64,000 nt of DNA from Flavobacteriales bacterium (GCA_026196775.1 JAPHUD010000029.1:39132-103131), one strand, 5' to 3'. Numbered from the stretch's first letter, positions 16,841-25,974 are shown. Numbers and translations: made by a program. The notes: a model not told the origin generated them from the letters alone.

Positions 16841-18934
16841 TTAGTAATTCAGCAATTGTTTTAATGCTGCTGCAACTTTATCTCCATTAGGCAATAAAGT
16901 GGCTTCTAAAATAGAGTTTAGCGGAATAGCAGGAGTATCTATTGAGCCTACGATTTCTATTGGAGCATCTAAATCTCTAAAACAGTTTTTCTGAATACGT
17001 GCCGCTAAGCCAAGTGTAAATGACGATTCAATAGATTCTTCAGTAACCAACAACACTTTGTTGTGTTTTTTGGTGGCTGCATACATGGCTTCTTCATCCA
17101 AAGGGTTAAGTGTTCTTAAATCAATAATTTCTACCTGACCTTTAAATTGTTTAGCAGCTTCTAAACTCCAATAAACACCTCTTCCATAAGTGATAATAAC
17201 CGCACTTTCGCCATTGTTAATTTTATCTGCATCAGCTTCAATAACCGTTCTGGCTTTCCCAAAAGGAATAACATAATCTTCATCCGGTTCTACGGTTTTA
17301 GCACCTTCAGTTCCTTTAATTTTACTCCAATATAAGCCTTTATGTTCAAAAATCACTACCGGATTAGGGTCGTAATAAGCTGATTTTAGCAAGCCTTTTA
17401 AATCTGCACCCGTTGATGGATAGGCTACTTTTACGCCTCTAATGTTGGTAACCACAGATTCCACACTTGAAGAGTGATAAGGCCCCCCCGAGCCATAAGC
17501 TCCGATAGGTACTCTTAAAATCATGCTAGCAGGCCATTTTCCATCAGATAGGTAATACGAACGACTTAACTCTGTAAACAATTGGTTAAGTCCTGGCCAA
17601 ATGTAATCAGCAAACTGGACTTCAACAATAGGTCTTAAACCCACAGCAGCCATTCCAACGGTACTTCCAACAATAAAAGCTTCTTGAATAGGCGTATTAA
17701 ACACCCTGTTTTCGCCAAACTGTTGAGCCAAGGTAGCTGCCTCACGGAAAACACCGCCTAATCTGCCACCAACATCTTGTCCGTACAACAGACATTCTTT
17801 ATGTTTACTCATTAATTCTCTAACGGCAAATAAGGCAGAATCTACCATTACAGTTTTTTCTTTTCCTGCTGGTTCTCTCACTCCTTTTTCTTCTGTAATT
17901 GGAGTAGGAGCAAAGCAATGTGTAGTTAAGTCTTCCGGAGAAGGATCTTCTTCTTTTAGAGCTGCTTGATATTCTTTCTCTACCAATTCTTTGGCTTTGC
18001 CTTCAATCGCTAACAATTCAAATTTTTGAATGCCAGATTTTTCGGCTAAAGCTTTTAATTTTGGGAATGGATCTCTTTTGGCAGCTTCTTCTAAATCATC
18101 TCGGTACCATTCTTTTCTAACTCCTGATGTGTGGTGGTTTAATAAGGGTACTTTAGCATGTATAATAAAAGGTCGTCTTTCTTTTCTTACAATTTCAATC
18201 ACTTCAGCGACCGTTTCGTAGGCAGTATCGAACTCAGTACCATCTATGGTTCTTACATCCATGCCTTTAAAACCTTTAGCAAAATGGGTAATATCTTGAG
18301 CTCTGGTTTCTTTTGCGTTGGCAGAAATATCCCAATCATTATCTTGTACCAAGTAAATAATAGGTAATTTTTTTAGTACTGCCATCTGAAAAGCTTCAGA
18401 AACTTCGCCTTCAGTACAAGAAGCATCTCCTAAGCTACAAACAACAACAGGATTTTCGCCTTTGTAATCTTCGGCTAAACCTTCTTTTTCTTTGTATTGA
18501 AGTCCCATAGCAACGCCTGTGGCAGGAATAGCTTGCATTCCTGTTGCAGAAGATTGATGAGGTATTTTTGGTTTGTCATCGTCTCTTAAACTTGGGTGAG
18601 AATAATAGGTTCTACCACCTGAAAAAGGGTCATTTTTTTTGGCTAATAATTGTAACATGAGTTGGAAGGGAGTCATACCAATTCCCAACAAAATACTATC
18701 ATCACGGTAATAAGGGAAAACAAAATCTTGAGGTTTTAGCTGCATACCCATTGCCAACTGTATGGCTTCATGACCACGAGAAGTAGCATGAACATATTTA
18801 GCAGTTATTTCTTTGTTGGCTTCGTACAACTCTGTGAGTGCTTTAGCGGTACTCATTAACTGAAAAGCTTGTTGTACAATATCTTTAGATAAACTTGTTT
18901 TACTTTTTTCTTTTTCTTCTTTTGCTATCGCCAT
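16841..18934 (-). CDS. Fused E1 alpha/beta subunit of a 2-oxo acid dehydrogenase complex (branched-chain type)
   Basis: The 697-aa protein joins an E1 alpha half (about 1-330, thiamine-diphosphate motif GDASCTEGEVSEAFQMA...DNDW) to an E1 beta half (about 360-697, with EAFIVGSTVGMAAVGLRPIVEVQFADY and RVPIGAYGSGGPYHS). This fusion is known in Bacteroidota and resembles the 2-oxoisovalerate dehydrogenase E1 of branched-chain amino acid breakdown. It decarboxylates the 2-oxo acid and passes the acyl group to an E2 lipoyl protein not encoded here. Substrate class is inferred from similarity. A hydrolase gene follows at once. Confidence 0.88.
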   Translation of the reverse strand: MAIAKEEKEKSKTSLSKDIVQQAFQLMSTAKALTELYEANKEITAKYVHATSRGHEAIQLAMGMQLKPQDFVFPYYRDDSILLGIGMTPFQLMLQLLAKKNDPFSGGRTYYSHPSLRDDDKPKIPHQSSATGMQAIPATGVAMGLQYKEKEGLAEDYKGENPVVVCSLGDASCTEGEVSEAFQMAVLKKLPIIYLVQDNDWDISANAKETRAQDITHFAKGFKGMDVRTIDGTEFDTAYETVAEVIEIVRKERRPFIIHAKVPLLNHHTSGVRKEWYRDDLEEAAKRDPFPKLKALAEKSGIQKFELLAIEGKAKELVEKEYQAALKEEDPSPEDLTTHCFAPTPITEEKGVREPAGKEKTVMVDSALFAVRELMSKHKECLLYGQDVGGRLGGVFREAATLAQQFGENRVFNTPIQEAFIVGSTVGMAAVGLRPIVEVQFADYIWPGLNQLFTELSRSYYLSDGKWPASMILRVPIGAYGSGGPYHSSSVESVVTNIRGVKVAYPSTGADLKGLLKSAYYDPNPVVIFEHKGLYWSKIKGTEGAKTVEPDEDYVIPFGKARTVIEADADKINNGESAVIITYGRGVYWSLEAAKQFKGQVEIIDLRTLNPLDEEAMYAATKKHNKVLLVTEESIESSFTLGLAARIQKNCFRDLDAPIEIVGSIDTPAIPLNSILEATLLPNGDKVAAALKQLLNY

Positions 18935-19090
18935 TACTTAAACCTTTTTTTACGAATGGTAAAGTTAAGTAAATAGATTAAAAATTTAACCCTCTATAAA
19001 ATATTAACCGTTTTGAGATTTTATTTTAAAAAATATTGACTAAGTAGAAAGTGGAAAGTTTATAAAGTAGAAAGTTAAATTTATTTTCGT

Positions 19091-19177
19091 GTCATTCTGG
19101 AAGAAACTATCTGGAATATTAGTTACTGTCGTCATTCCTGAAATTTTTGAGGCACGAAAAAATTATCAGGAATCTTT
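19091..19177 (+). repeat. Two GTCATTC-family intergenic repeat units
   Basis: Units start GTCATTCTGGAAGAAACTATCTGGA (spread over 19091-19115) and GTCATTCCTGAAATTTTTGA (19131), the latter ending ATCAGGAATCTTTT at 19177. The second unit is closely alike to 3851-3900. The remainder of the 18935-19228 gap is AT-rich; no gene was seen there. Confidence 0.65.
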
Positions 19178-19228
19178 TGAAGGAGTATTAGGTGTTATTG
19201 TAAATCTCGACCAGTTTAGGAGTATTAA

Positions 19229-20230
19229 TTAAAAATTAAATTTTTGGTCACCTGTGTATTTTGTATATTGCAATGAAAGTATTTTTTTTTTAGAGGTACT
19301 TCTAACTATGGAAGAAACTTTCATTATTAAAGGTTTTACTACTTTTGATTTTAATTTAAGATGTTCTGAAATACCATATACTATGTTAGTTGAATATATT
19401 TCGAATCCCTCAGTATTTATCTCATCAACAACTTGAATGTCTGGTAATTTATCTTTCGGTTCTTCTCCAACAGAAAACATAGCGGGACAATCAGCAATTT
19501 TATAAATAGACTGCCAAAATTTAAGTTCATGATTATTTATCGAACCATGATGTGGTATTTGAATAAGATGAAACTCTCTTTTACGAGTAGAATAATAATT
19601 GATTAATGATTTAAAAGCTTTTTTTGGTGCATCAGATGTTAAAAGAATAGACTTATTATCTTTCTGAAGTTCAATAACTGTACTATAAATATTAAAATCA
19701 GGTTTACTTTTATTAATCTTTGCAAGATGTTTTCCCAATGATTTTGCAATTGACATTGTCTCATGATGAAGTGGTCTTAAAAAGTTCATTTCGAATTCAC
19801 TAAATGATTTAGAAGGTGTGTCACTACTTAAATGTGATGATTTTTTTATTGTTTGATTAGCTTGATGTCGTTTTTTGCTTTGCTTTGTTAAATATTCAAA
19901 AAACTCTTTTAAACCGTTTGCTTTAGAATACGAATAATCTGAATAAGCATATGTAATTGCAGTATCAAAAGTAAAACTAAGTTCTTTTATGATTACATCA
20001 TTGTTCTCACAAAAATTAAATAAATCTATTATTCCTGAGAAATGATCAAAATGTGGATGAGAAATGATAATAAATTCAATTTCTTTAATATTATTTTTAG
20101 CAATATGCTGGAGTGTCGGATTGTTTTTGTCAGAATGACAGTCAATTAAGCCTATTTTAGGTTCGTCATCTTGATTCCATTTGATAATAATAGAATCTCC
20201 TTGGTTAACATCTTTAAATTCAATTTCCAA
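19229..20230 (-). CDS. ComEC-like metallo-beta-lactamase-fold hydrolase (third gene of accessory operon)
   Basis: The 333-aa protein has the ComEC/Rec2-type MBL motifs: DVNQGDSIII (7-16), ISHPHFDH with H58, H60, D62, H63, LLTSDA with Asp200 and IPHHGS with H227/H228. The metal site is therefore complete. Unlike ComEC it has no membrane or competence domains, so it should be a soluble hydrolase, perhaps a phosphodiesterase or nuclease. The start is TTG, three bases after the stop of the previous gene. The C-terminal 60 residues are basic and not recognised. It is the last gene of a tight minus-strand trio (21465 to 19229). Confidence 0.8.
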   Translation of the reverse strand: MEIEFKDVNQGDSIIIKWNQDDEPKIGLIDCHSDKNNPTLQHIAKNNIKEIEFIIISHPHFDHFSGIIDLFNFCENNDVIIKELSFTFDTAITYAYSDYSYSKANGLKEFFEYLTKQSKKRHQANQTIKKSSHLSSDTPSKSFSEFEMNFLRPLHHETMSIAKSLGKHLAKINKSKPDFNIYSTVIELQKDNKSILLTSDAPKKAFKSLINYYSTRKREFHLIQIPHHGSINNHELKFWQSIYKIADCPAMFSVGEEPKDKLPDIQVVDEINTEGFEIYSTNIVYGISEHLKLKSKVVKPLIMKVSSIVRSTSKKKILSLQYTKYTGDQKFNF

Positions 20231-20233
20231 TTT

Positions 20234-20767
20234 TTAAAAAAATATATCAGAGTTGGTAATATGACTAAAGTCAACTGAAGGAAAGTCATCTCTTTTTAAA
20301 CTATCTGATGCATCTGTCATTACCAAACGTTGTTCTCTAGCTCGTTCATAACATTTAATTTTGAAAAACTTAATTGAATTTAAATCATATCCTTCGAAAA
20401 ACTTTAGACCATATTCTTGTTCTTCTACTACTTCTTCATCAAGAATTACTTCTAAAAGGATTGAAGTCTTATTTATTTCTGTAATACGAGCTGGAAAAAC
20501 ACTGATTAATTTCCAGTCATTTAAGAAGGAAGAACCCTCAGAGTCTATAGTAAATGATTTCTTTCTTTTGTCAGTTGATTCGAACTGATTTTTTATTTTA
20601 GCATTTAATGGTGAGGTTTTGTTTTCAAATGTTGTCTCTATTGATTCTATCTTTCTAAAATCAATAATTTGTTTGGCTTCATGGATGTTTTTCATCAAAT
20701 CTTTGAAGATGTCTTCATGATCTTCATCTTTTGGAATTGATGATTGTAATTTTTCTTCAGTAAGCAT
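20234..20767 (-). CDS. Unknown protein, middle gene of MBL operon
   Basis: The 177-aa product is not recognised. It has an acidic N-terminus (about 1-45, likely helical), a basic linker around 65-72, and a C-terminal part (about 85-150) with alternating hydrophobics (FPARITEINKTSILLEVIL) that looks like a small beta-barrel. No signal peptide or membrane segment. It begins 2 bp after the stop of the upstream gene and ends 3 bp before the MBL start codon, which strongly implies cotranscription and a shared task. Confidence 0.7.
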   Translation of the reverse strand: MLTEEKLQSSIPKDEDHEDIFKDLMKNIHEAKQIIDFRKIESIETTFENKTSPLNAKIKNQFESTDKRKKSFTIDSEGSSFLNDWKLISVFPARITEINKTSILLEVILDEEVVEEQEYGLKFFEGYDLNSIKFFKIKCYERAREQRLVMTDASDSLKRDDFPSVDFSHITNSDIFF

Positions 20768-20769
20768 AA

Positions 20770-21465
20770 TTAAATTTTGAATTTAGTTATTAAATTATCT
20801 ACCTCTTTTAGTAAATCTCTATAACTAGATTTACTGAACGATTTAATAGGTCTTTTAATCATAATATCTGCAATATATCCTTGTCGATTTATAAGTAAAT
20901 CATTATTATAATCTGTTTCAAATGGAGATAAATCAAATTTTTTAATATCAGAAGAATTAAAATTACCAAAAGTAACTTTCGAAGTGTTTTCTCCTTCTCC
21001 TTCGTCAAACACAATAGCAAAATCATTATAATTTGGAAAAGGTGAAAATTTAATAAATTTACTACTTTTAATTGACTCATTCTTTAATTCACATGGTTCA
21101 ATACCTTCTTTAAAAAGATGAACAGCTAGTATTTGTACTGTATGTCGTGTTAAATGACCAAATCCTATAATTTCTCTAATAGAACTCAATATTCGATTAA
21201 ACACATCCCATTGAGGACTCCCAGATTTTGTAAAATCCATGGGATCTCCTTCATACATCATTCTTACAGCATTTTTACTACAATGAACAACAAAGTTTAA
21301 ATCAGTAAAAACTAATTTAATAGACTCATCTAATGTGCCAACATTTTCTAGCCCATACCTCAAGTTAGGTTCTTTAAAAATTGGAGCAATTTTGTTTCTG
21401 TATTCTTCTTGAAAAGTCAGAATATGAGTGAACTCAACATCATATTGTATCCTTCGTATTTTCAT
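20770..21465 (-). CDS. Unknown protein, first gene of MBL operon
   Basis: The 231-aa product starts at an ATG at 21465 and has no signal, membrane helices or motif I can name. It contains mixed alpha/beta patterns with a helical stretch near 85-118 (FNRILSSIREIIGFGHLTRHTVQILAVHL, written as two overlapping helices) and a Lys-rich C-terminus. As the first gene of a three-gene unit with the unknown 177-aa protein and a ComEC-like MBL enzyme, it might sense or bind the substrate, but this is speculation. No clear -7 box was found upstream. Confidence 0.68.
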   Translation of the reverse strand: MKIRRIQYDVEFTHILTFQEEYRNKIAPIFKEPNLRYGLENVGTLDESIKLVFTDLNFVVHCSKNAVRMMYEGDPMDFTKSGSPQWDVFNRILSSIREIIGFGHLTRHTVQILAVHLFKEGIEPCELKNESIKSSKFIKFSPFPNYNDFAIVFDEGEGENTSKVTFGNFNSSDIKKFDLSPFETDYNNDLLINRQGYIADIMIKRPIKSFSKSSYRDLLKEVDNLITKFKI

Positions 21466-21620
21466 TTTAATTAAATGATGAATGTAAATTTAACAAATAC
21501 TTTCTAAAATAAGCAATATGTTTTTAACTATATTTTACGGATGTAATAAAAATTATTTAGATGCACGCAAATATATAAATAATATCTTATAAATCAATAA
21601 CTAATCTTTTTATAGAAAAC

Positions 21621-23345
21621 CTACTCTTTCTCCTTAATCACCACCTGCAGCAAAGCAGCCAAACCAATTACCAATCCACAGCCAATAACATTGTACCATA
21701 GGTAGCCAACTTCTTTAACAGGTGTTTGAAGGAGGTAAGAGAAAATATCTTGTCCGAAAAAGTGCAAAATAATTACAGCAGATTGGGCAATTATAGCTGC
21801 AATAAATGTGGCTTTTCCTTTAATTTTATTAATGAAAAAAGCCACTAAGAAAATACCTAAAATAGTCCCGTAAAAAATAGAACCTAAAATATTTACGGCT
21901 TCAATAAGGTTTTCGAGTAATTGAGCAAACAAAGCAAAAGTAATGGCTATAATTCCCCAAAAGGCGGTAAACAATTTAGAAATGATGACCATTTTTCTGT
22001 CGCTGGCTTGTGCCGAAGTGCTTGATAAGCGTTTGTAAAAATCTATGGTACTGGTAGAAGCCAAGGCATTAAGTTCTCCTGCAGTGCTCGACATGGCTGC
22101 AGAAAATATTACCGCCAACAACAAACCGATTAAACCTATGGGCATATAGTTCATAATAAAGGATAGAAAAATATAATCGGAATCTTTAGAAACACTTTCT
22201 GGAACAGCTTTTAAGACTACCGCTTTGGCTTGGTTTTTCAGTTCAATTTCTTGTTTGTCTTTTTGTTGAGCCAGTGCTACCGCTTGGTCAATTTCACTTT
22301 GGTTGGTAGAAGTGCTTATTTGTTCTAAATATTGTTTTTTTTCATTAAAAACTACTTGGTATTCATCTTCAATGGTTTTAAGCCCCCCAGCATATTCAGT
22401 TTGATAGGCTAGGTCTAGGCTGGTTTGATTGAATAAAACCCTGTGTTCTTGAAATTGAAAAAATACAAAAACCATGATTCCTACAAACAGAATAAAAAAC
22501 TGCATAGGAATTTTCAGCAAGGCATTAAACATTAATCCCATTCTGCTTTCATAAACGGATTTTCCGCTTAAATAGCGTTGTACTTGCGATTGATCTGTAC
22601 CAAAATAGGAGAGGGCAAGGAAAGTTCCTCCTGTAATGCCTGTCCAAAAAGTATAGCGTTTATCAATGTCTAACGAAAAATCAATTACATTCATTTTATC
22701 CATCATTCCGGCAATGGAAACAGCCTCAACAAAAGAAACATTTTCGGGCAAATTGAAAATAATAATGAAAAAAGCGATGAACATACCTCCCATAATTACC
22801 GCCATTTGCCATTTTTGGGTAAGGCTAACTGCTTTTGTACCTCCCGAAACTGTATAAACAATAACCAATGCACCAATTAATAAAATGGTAATATCGAGTT
22901 GCCAACCTAAAGCGGTGGCAATAATAATGGCAGGAGCATAAATGGTTATTCCGGCCGCTAATCCACGTTGAATAAGAAAAAGAGAAGCAGCAAGTAACCT
23001 ACTTTCAACACCAAAACGGGTTTCTAAATATTCGTAGGCAGTATATACTTTTAGTTTGTAATAAATAGGAATAAAAACTGCAGAAACAATAATAAGAGCG
23101 ATGGGTAAACCCAAATAATTTTGGACAAAACCCATTCCCGACTCGTAAGCTTGTCCGGGAGTAGAAATAAAAGTGATGGCACTGGCTTGGGTAGCCATTA
23201 CAGAAAGTCCGATGGTAGCCCATTTCATATCACTATCTCCTTTAAGATAACCTTCTATATTTTGACTTTTACGGGTTTTCCAAGCACCATAAATGGCAAT
23301 AAAACCGAGCGTTCCGAGTAATACTATCCAATCTATACTGCTCAT
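21621..23345 (-). CDS. Sodium:solute symporter (SSS family)
   Basis: The 574-aa membrane protein has about 13 hydrophobic segments and SSS-family stretches such as QASAITFISTPGQAYESG (about 53-70), GGTKAVSLTQKWQ and GELNALASTSTIDFYKR. It should cotransport Na+ with a solute (sugar, inositol, proline or sialic acid class); the substrate is not deducible. A charged insertion of about 70 aa rich in Gln/Lys/Glu (about residues 315-385) lies between two helices. Its ATG overlaps the stop of a 39-aa membrane peptide by 4 bp, so the two are coupled. Confidence 0.92.
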   Translation of the reverse strand: MSSIDWIVLLGTLGFIAIYGAWKTRKSQNIEGYLKGDSDMKWATIGLSVMATQASAITFISTPGQAYESGMGFVQNYLGLPIALIIVSAVFIPIYYKLKVYTAYEYLETRFGVESRLLAASLFLIQRGLAAGITIYAPAIIIATALGWQLDITILLIGALVIVYTVSGGTKAVSLTQKWQMAVIMGGMFIAFFIIIFNLPENVSFVEAVSIAGMMDKMNVIDFSLDIDKRYTFWTGITGGTFLALSYFGTDQSQVQRYLSGKSVYESRMGLMFNALLKIPMQFFILFVGIMVFVFFQFQEHRVLFNQTSLDLAYQTEYAGGLKTIEDEYQVVFNEKKQYLEQISTSTNQSEIDQAVALAQQKDKQEIELKNQAKAVVLKAVPESVSKDSDYIFLSFIMNYMPIGLIGLLLAVIFSAAMSSTAGELNALASTSTIDFYKRLSSTSAQASDRKMVIISKLFTAFWGIIAITFALFAQLLENLIEAVNILGSIFYGTILGIFLVAFFINKIKGKATFIAAIIAQSAVIILHFFGQDIFSYLLQTPVKEVGYLWYNVIGCGLVIGLAALLQVVIKEKE

Positions 23346-23461
23346 GGTTTATAGTAGGAAGTTATCAGTTGAAAAACAACGATTAAAAAAATTAAGAAAC
23401 CCACTACAAATAAGTAGAAGCCTTTCCATGATTTAAAAAATGGAGGAAGTTGATTGCTCAT
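23342..23461 (-). CDS. Single-pass membrane mini-protein coupled to symporter
   Basis: The frame is open from further upstream, but the upstream part lies in a repeat, so I start at the ATG at 23461 (MSNQLPPFFKSWKGF). This gives 39 aa with one membrane helix (about 16-34). The stop overlaps the symporter ATG (ATGA). Small hydrophobic proteins in front of SSS transporters are common in Bacteroidota, so it may be an accessory subunit; this is inference from position. Confidence 0.7.
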   Translation of the reverse strand: MSNQLPPFFKSWKGFYLFVVGFLIFLIVVFQLITSYYKP

Positions 23462-23540
23462 GAGATAGTTTATGAGTTTATAGTTTATGAGGTTATAAGT
23501 TATTTGTTCACGATTAACGGTTTTAACTTCACAACAAGCA

Positions 23541-23577
23541 GATTGCTTCACTACACGTTGTTTCGTTCGCAATGACG
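23541..23577 (-). repeat. CGTCATTGCGA...GAAGCAATC intergenic repeat
   Basis: On the minus strand it reads CGTCATTGCGAACGAAACAA and ends GAAGCAATC. This form is familiar as a dispersed intergenic repeat in Bacteroidota genomes and is related in design to the other GTCATTC units in the window. Confidence 0.65.
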
Positions 23578-23606
23578 GAAACCTCAAACTTCAAACCTCG
23601 AACTTT

Positions 23607-24242
23607 TTATAGCGAAGCTAATTTGTCTAAATCCATGTTTTTAGCGATGCTTTTTACATTGTCACAGTTTTCTTGATTGTCTGCTTCTATGGTGAGCATA
23701 AATCTATTAGAAATTCCTACAACGACAGAAGCTCTTCCGGTTTTCTTTTTAAAAGTTTCCCATCCTGAAATTTCATCATTAACGGTATAACTTTGAGCCA
23801 ATTCATCTTTGGTATCGATTTTTAAACCGCTATTCCACATTGCTGTAGCCATGCTATACATAGATAGAGCGGCATTATAATCTAATAGTGAGATTTTAAT
23901 TCTTTCTCCTGCTTCATTTTTAAAAGTGATGTCAGCATTAGAGTAAGAAGTTCCTTGCATTTCAACTGTGCCACCATCTGGTTCTTCGGCAGTATAACCA
24001 TCAATTTCGGTAGGTAAAAACTTGATTAATTCTTCGTAGTGCATGGCTTTGGCATCTTTACGTTTTTCCATGTCTTTTTCCATTTTTTCGGCTTGTTCTT
24101 GCATGTTTTGAGCCATCTTCATAGCTGCACCGAGTGGGTTTTTCTCAACATCAATATTATCTTCTTGACTTTTTTCTTCTCCTCCACAAGAAAATAAGAT
24201 TATTGATAGAGATATAATTAGAAACTTATTGAAGTTTTTCAT
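23607..24242 (-). CDS. Putative lipoprotein
   Basis: This 211-aa protein has a signal ending in ILFSC (Cys19), a long charged helix (about 30-75, with repeated Lys/Glu/Met), and a compact domain of about 130 aa (EEPDGGTVEMQGTSYSNADITF onwards, spread over 85-207). It is likely a periplasm-facing lipoprotein of unknown function. It begins 11 bp after the SRPBCC gene and is probably in the pyrE transcript. Confidence 0.78.
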   Translation of the reverse strand: MKNFNKFLIISLSIILFSCGGEEKSQEDNIDVEKNPLGAAMKMAQNMQEQAEKMEKDMEKRKDAKAMHYEELIKFLPTEIDGYTAEEPDGGTVEMQGTSYSNADITFKNEAGERIKISLLDYNAALSMYSMATAMWNSGLKIDTKDELAQSYTVNDEISGWETFKKKTGRASVVVGISNRFMLTIEADNQENCDNVKSIAKNMDLDKLASL

Positions 24243-24253
24243 AGTTTATGTTT

Positions 24254-24649
24254 TTAGTATTTAGATTTCAAATTTACAATTATTTCATTAAAAAACTGAT
24301 TTAGTGGCTTTTCAAGCATCATTTTCATGAATGGATTAATGTTGGCTTCAAAAACAAAAGAGGCATTGGTTTTATTTTCTTCAACTTTTTCAAGATAGAA
24401 ATTCAGGGTAAACTTAAAAGGTGCTTTAAAGGAATCTAGATAAATTAATGAGTTAGGTGTAGTAGCTACTTTTTTTAGTCCAACTTCAGCCAATCCTTTA
24501 ATTTTAAAAGAACAACTGTCTGGAGTAGCGTTCCAATTTTCAATTTTTTCTGCGGGTAAGAAGTCTTTAAGATTATTTAGGTCAGATAAAAGGTTAAACA
24601 AGACTTCGTCACTGGTATTTATAAGTTCTGCTTTTGGAGCAATTTTCAT
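24254..24649 (-). CDS. SRPBCC (START-like) domain protein
   Basis: The 131-aa protein has the outline of a lipid/hydrophobic ligand-binding SRPBCC fold: an N-terminal helix with NTSDEVLFNLLSDL, antiparallel strands and a long C-terminal helix (PLNQFFNEIIVNL). Such proteins often bind hydrophobic ligands or act as chaperone-like partners. It lies between pyrE and a lipoprotein gene on the same strand, but a role in pyrimidine metabolism is not implied. Confidence 0.72.
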   Translation of the reverse strand: MKIAPKAELINTSDEVLFNLLSDLNNLKDFLPAEKIENWNATPDSCSFKIKGLAEVGLKKVATTPNSLIYLDSFKAPFKFTLNFYLEKVEENKTNASFVFEANINPFMKMMLEKPLNQFFNEIIVNLKSKY

Positions 24650-24705
24650 GTGTTTAATATTGTTTTTAGTTTGAAAAATCGACTAGGTTTTTTCTGAAAT
24701 GTAAT

Positions 24706-25362
24706 TTATTTTGATTTTGGAGCAACATCCCACGCTTTAGGATTTTCTCTCCATTGATTTAAAGAATCAATATCTTTTTCAGAAATATAATTAGCTTTTA
24801 CGGCACTGTCTAATAGTACGTTGTAGTTACTTAATGTATATAATTTACACTTATGAGTTTCAAAGTTTTTGACAGATTCATCAAAATTATATGAGAAGAT
24901 GGCTAGCATTCCTAAAACATTTCCGCCATTTTTTCTTAATTCTTCTACTGCTTTAAGGCTACTTCCTCCTGTAGAAATTAAATCTTCAATAACAACAATG
25001 TTTTGTCCTTTTTCTATTTCTCCTTCAATTAGGTTTTGCATCCCATGTTCTTTGTTAGCAGAGCGAACATAAGCAAATGGCAAGCCTAAAGCTTCAGCTA
25101 CTAAAACACCGTGAGCAATACCTCCTGTTGCTACTCCTACAATTACATCAACTGTTGGAAAGTTTTCTTTTACTGCATCAACAAATTGCTGACGAATGTA
25201 CGTTCTTACAGGTGGGTAAGACAATGCTTTTCTGTTGTCACAATAAATTGGTGACTTCCAACCTGATGCCCAAGTAAAAGGATTTGCAGATTGCAATTTA
25301 ATAGCTTTAATTTGCAGTAGTAATTCTGCAACTTTTTTTGCGGATTCATTATTAAATATCAT
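24706..25362 (-). CDS. pyrE: Orotate phosphoribosyltransferase
   Basis: The enzyme joins orotate to PRPP to give orotidine monophosphate in de novo pyrimidine synthesis. The 218-aa protein has SPIYCDNRKALSYP, GVATGGIAHG and the PRPP-binding VVIEDLISTGGSS (about 118-130). I start at the ATG at 25362 (MIFNNESAKK), although an in-frame start 20 codons earlier exists, because a -7 box at 25367-25374 overlaps that stretch. The start lies 8 bp from that of the divergent Nudix gene. Confidence 0.95.
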   Translation of the reverse strand: MIFNNESAKKVAELLLQIKAIKLQSANPFTWASGWKSPIYCDNRKALSYPPVRTYIRQQFVDAVKENFPTVDVIVGVATGGIAHGVLVAEALGLPFAYVRSANKEHGMQNLIEGEIEKGQNIVVIEDLISTGGSSLKAVEELRKNGGNVLGMLAIFSYNFDESVKNFETHKCKLYTLSNYNVLLDSAVKANYISEKDIDSLNQWRENPKAWDVAPKSK

Positions 25363-25366
25363 GCTG

Positions 25367-25374
25367 CAAATGTA
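25367..25374 (-). promoter_or_regulatory. pyrE -7 box; predicted leaderless transcript
   Basis: TACATTTG on the minus strand is followed by CAGC and then the pyrE ATG. With the usual distance from the box to +1, transcription should begin at or next to the A of the ATG. The box also overlaps the first codons of the divergent Nudix gene. Confidence 0.55.
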
Positions 25375-25969
25375 TAAAGTTTTTATTAACGATAAGGTTA
25401 TTTTCTTCACAAAAAATACCAAGTTATTAAGTGATATGGAAAACGTTTTGGTTCTCCATTATTATGATAATTCCATAATATCTATGTTGGTGGATTATTT
25501 GAGAAATGATGACAAACTTAAGCATTTAGTTTTCTTAACCCTCACTCCAGAAGAAGATTTTATAAGGTTTAAAAATAATTTTGAATTGATAATAGCGGCA
25601 GGAGGTAAGGTAAGTAATGCAGCAGGTAATATTTTATTTATTTTTAGGTTGGGGAAATGGGATTTACCTAAAGGCAAAGTAGAAGTTGGTGAAACACTTG
25701 AAGAATCTGCAATAAGAGAAGTAGAAGAGGAGTGTGGAATTAGTAAATTAACAATTATAAATCACTTAAAAGATACTTATCATCTTTATGAGTTAAATAA
25801 TAAAATGGTTATAAAACAATCAGTTTGGTACGAAATGAAAACTGATGATACAAGTAAATTAATTCCTCAAACAGAAGAAAATATTACCGATGCCCGTTGG
25901 ATGAATGATGAAGAAATTCAACATGAAGTGCTGAAAAATACCTACCCTTCTATCAGAGAAATTATTTGA
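25370..25969 (+). CDS. Nudix hydrolase
   Basis: The 199-aa protein has a complete Nudix box at about 102-124 (GKVEVGE... REVEEECGI), with the catalytic REVEEE glutamates intact, preceded by LPK. The N-terminal 90 residues are an extra domain of unknown type. Nudix enzymes hydrolyse nucleoside diphosphates linked to other groups; the substrate is unknown. I prefer the ATG at 25370 over 25361, which would overlap the pyrE start codon. Its promoter must lie inside pyrE, since only 7 bp separate the two start codons. Confidence 0.87.
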   Translation: MYKVFINDKVIFFTKNTKLLSDMENVLVLHYYDNSIISMLVDYLRNDDKLKHLVFLTLTPEEDFIRFKNNFELIIAAGGKVSNAAGNILFIFRLGKWDLPKGKVEVGETLEESAIREVEEECGISKLTIINHLKDTYHLYELNNKMVIKQSVWYEMKTDDTSKLIPQTEENITDARWMNDEEIQHEVLKNTYPSIREII

Positions 25970-25974
25970 TAAAG

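Noticed and set aside
25361..25372. Nudix start at ATG 25361
   Set aside because: It would overlap the pyrE start codon on the other strand; the ATG at 25370 is preferred, though not proven.
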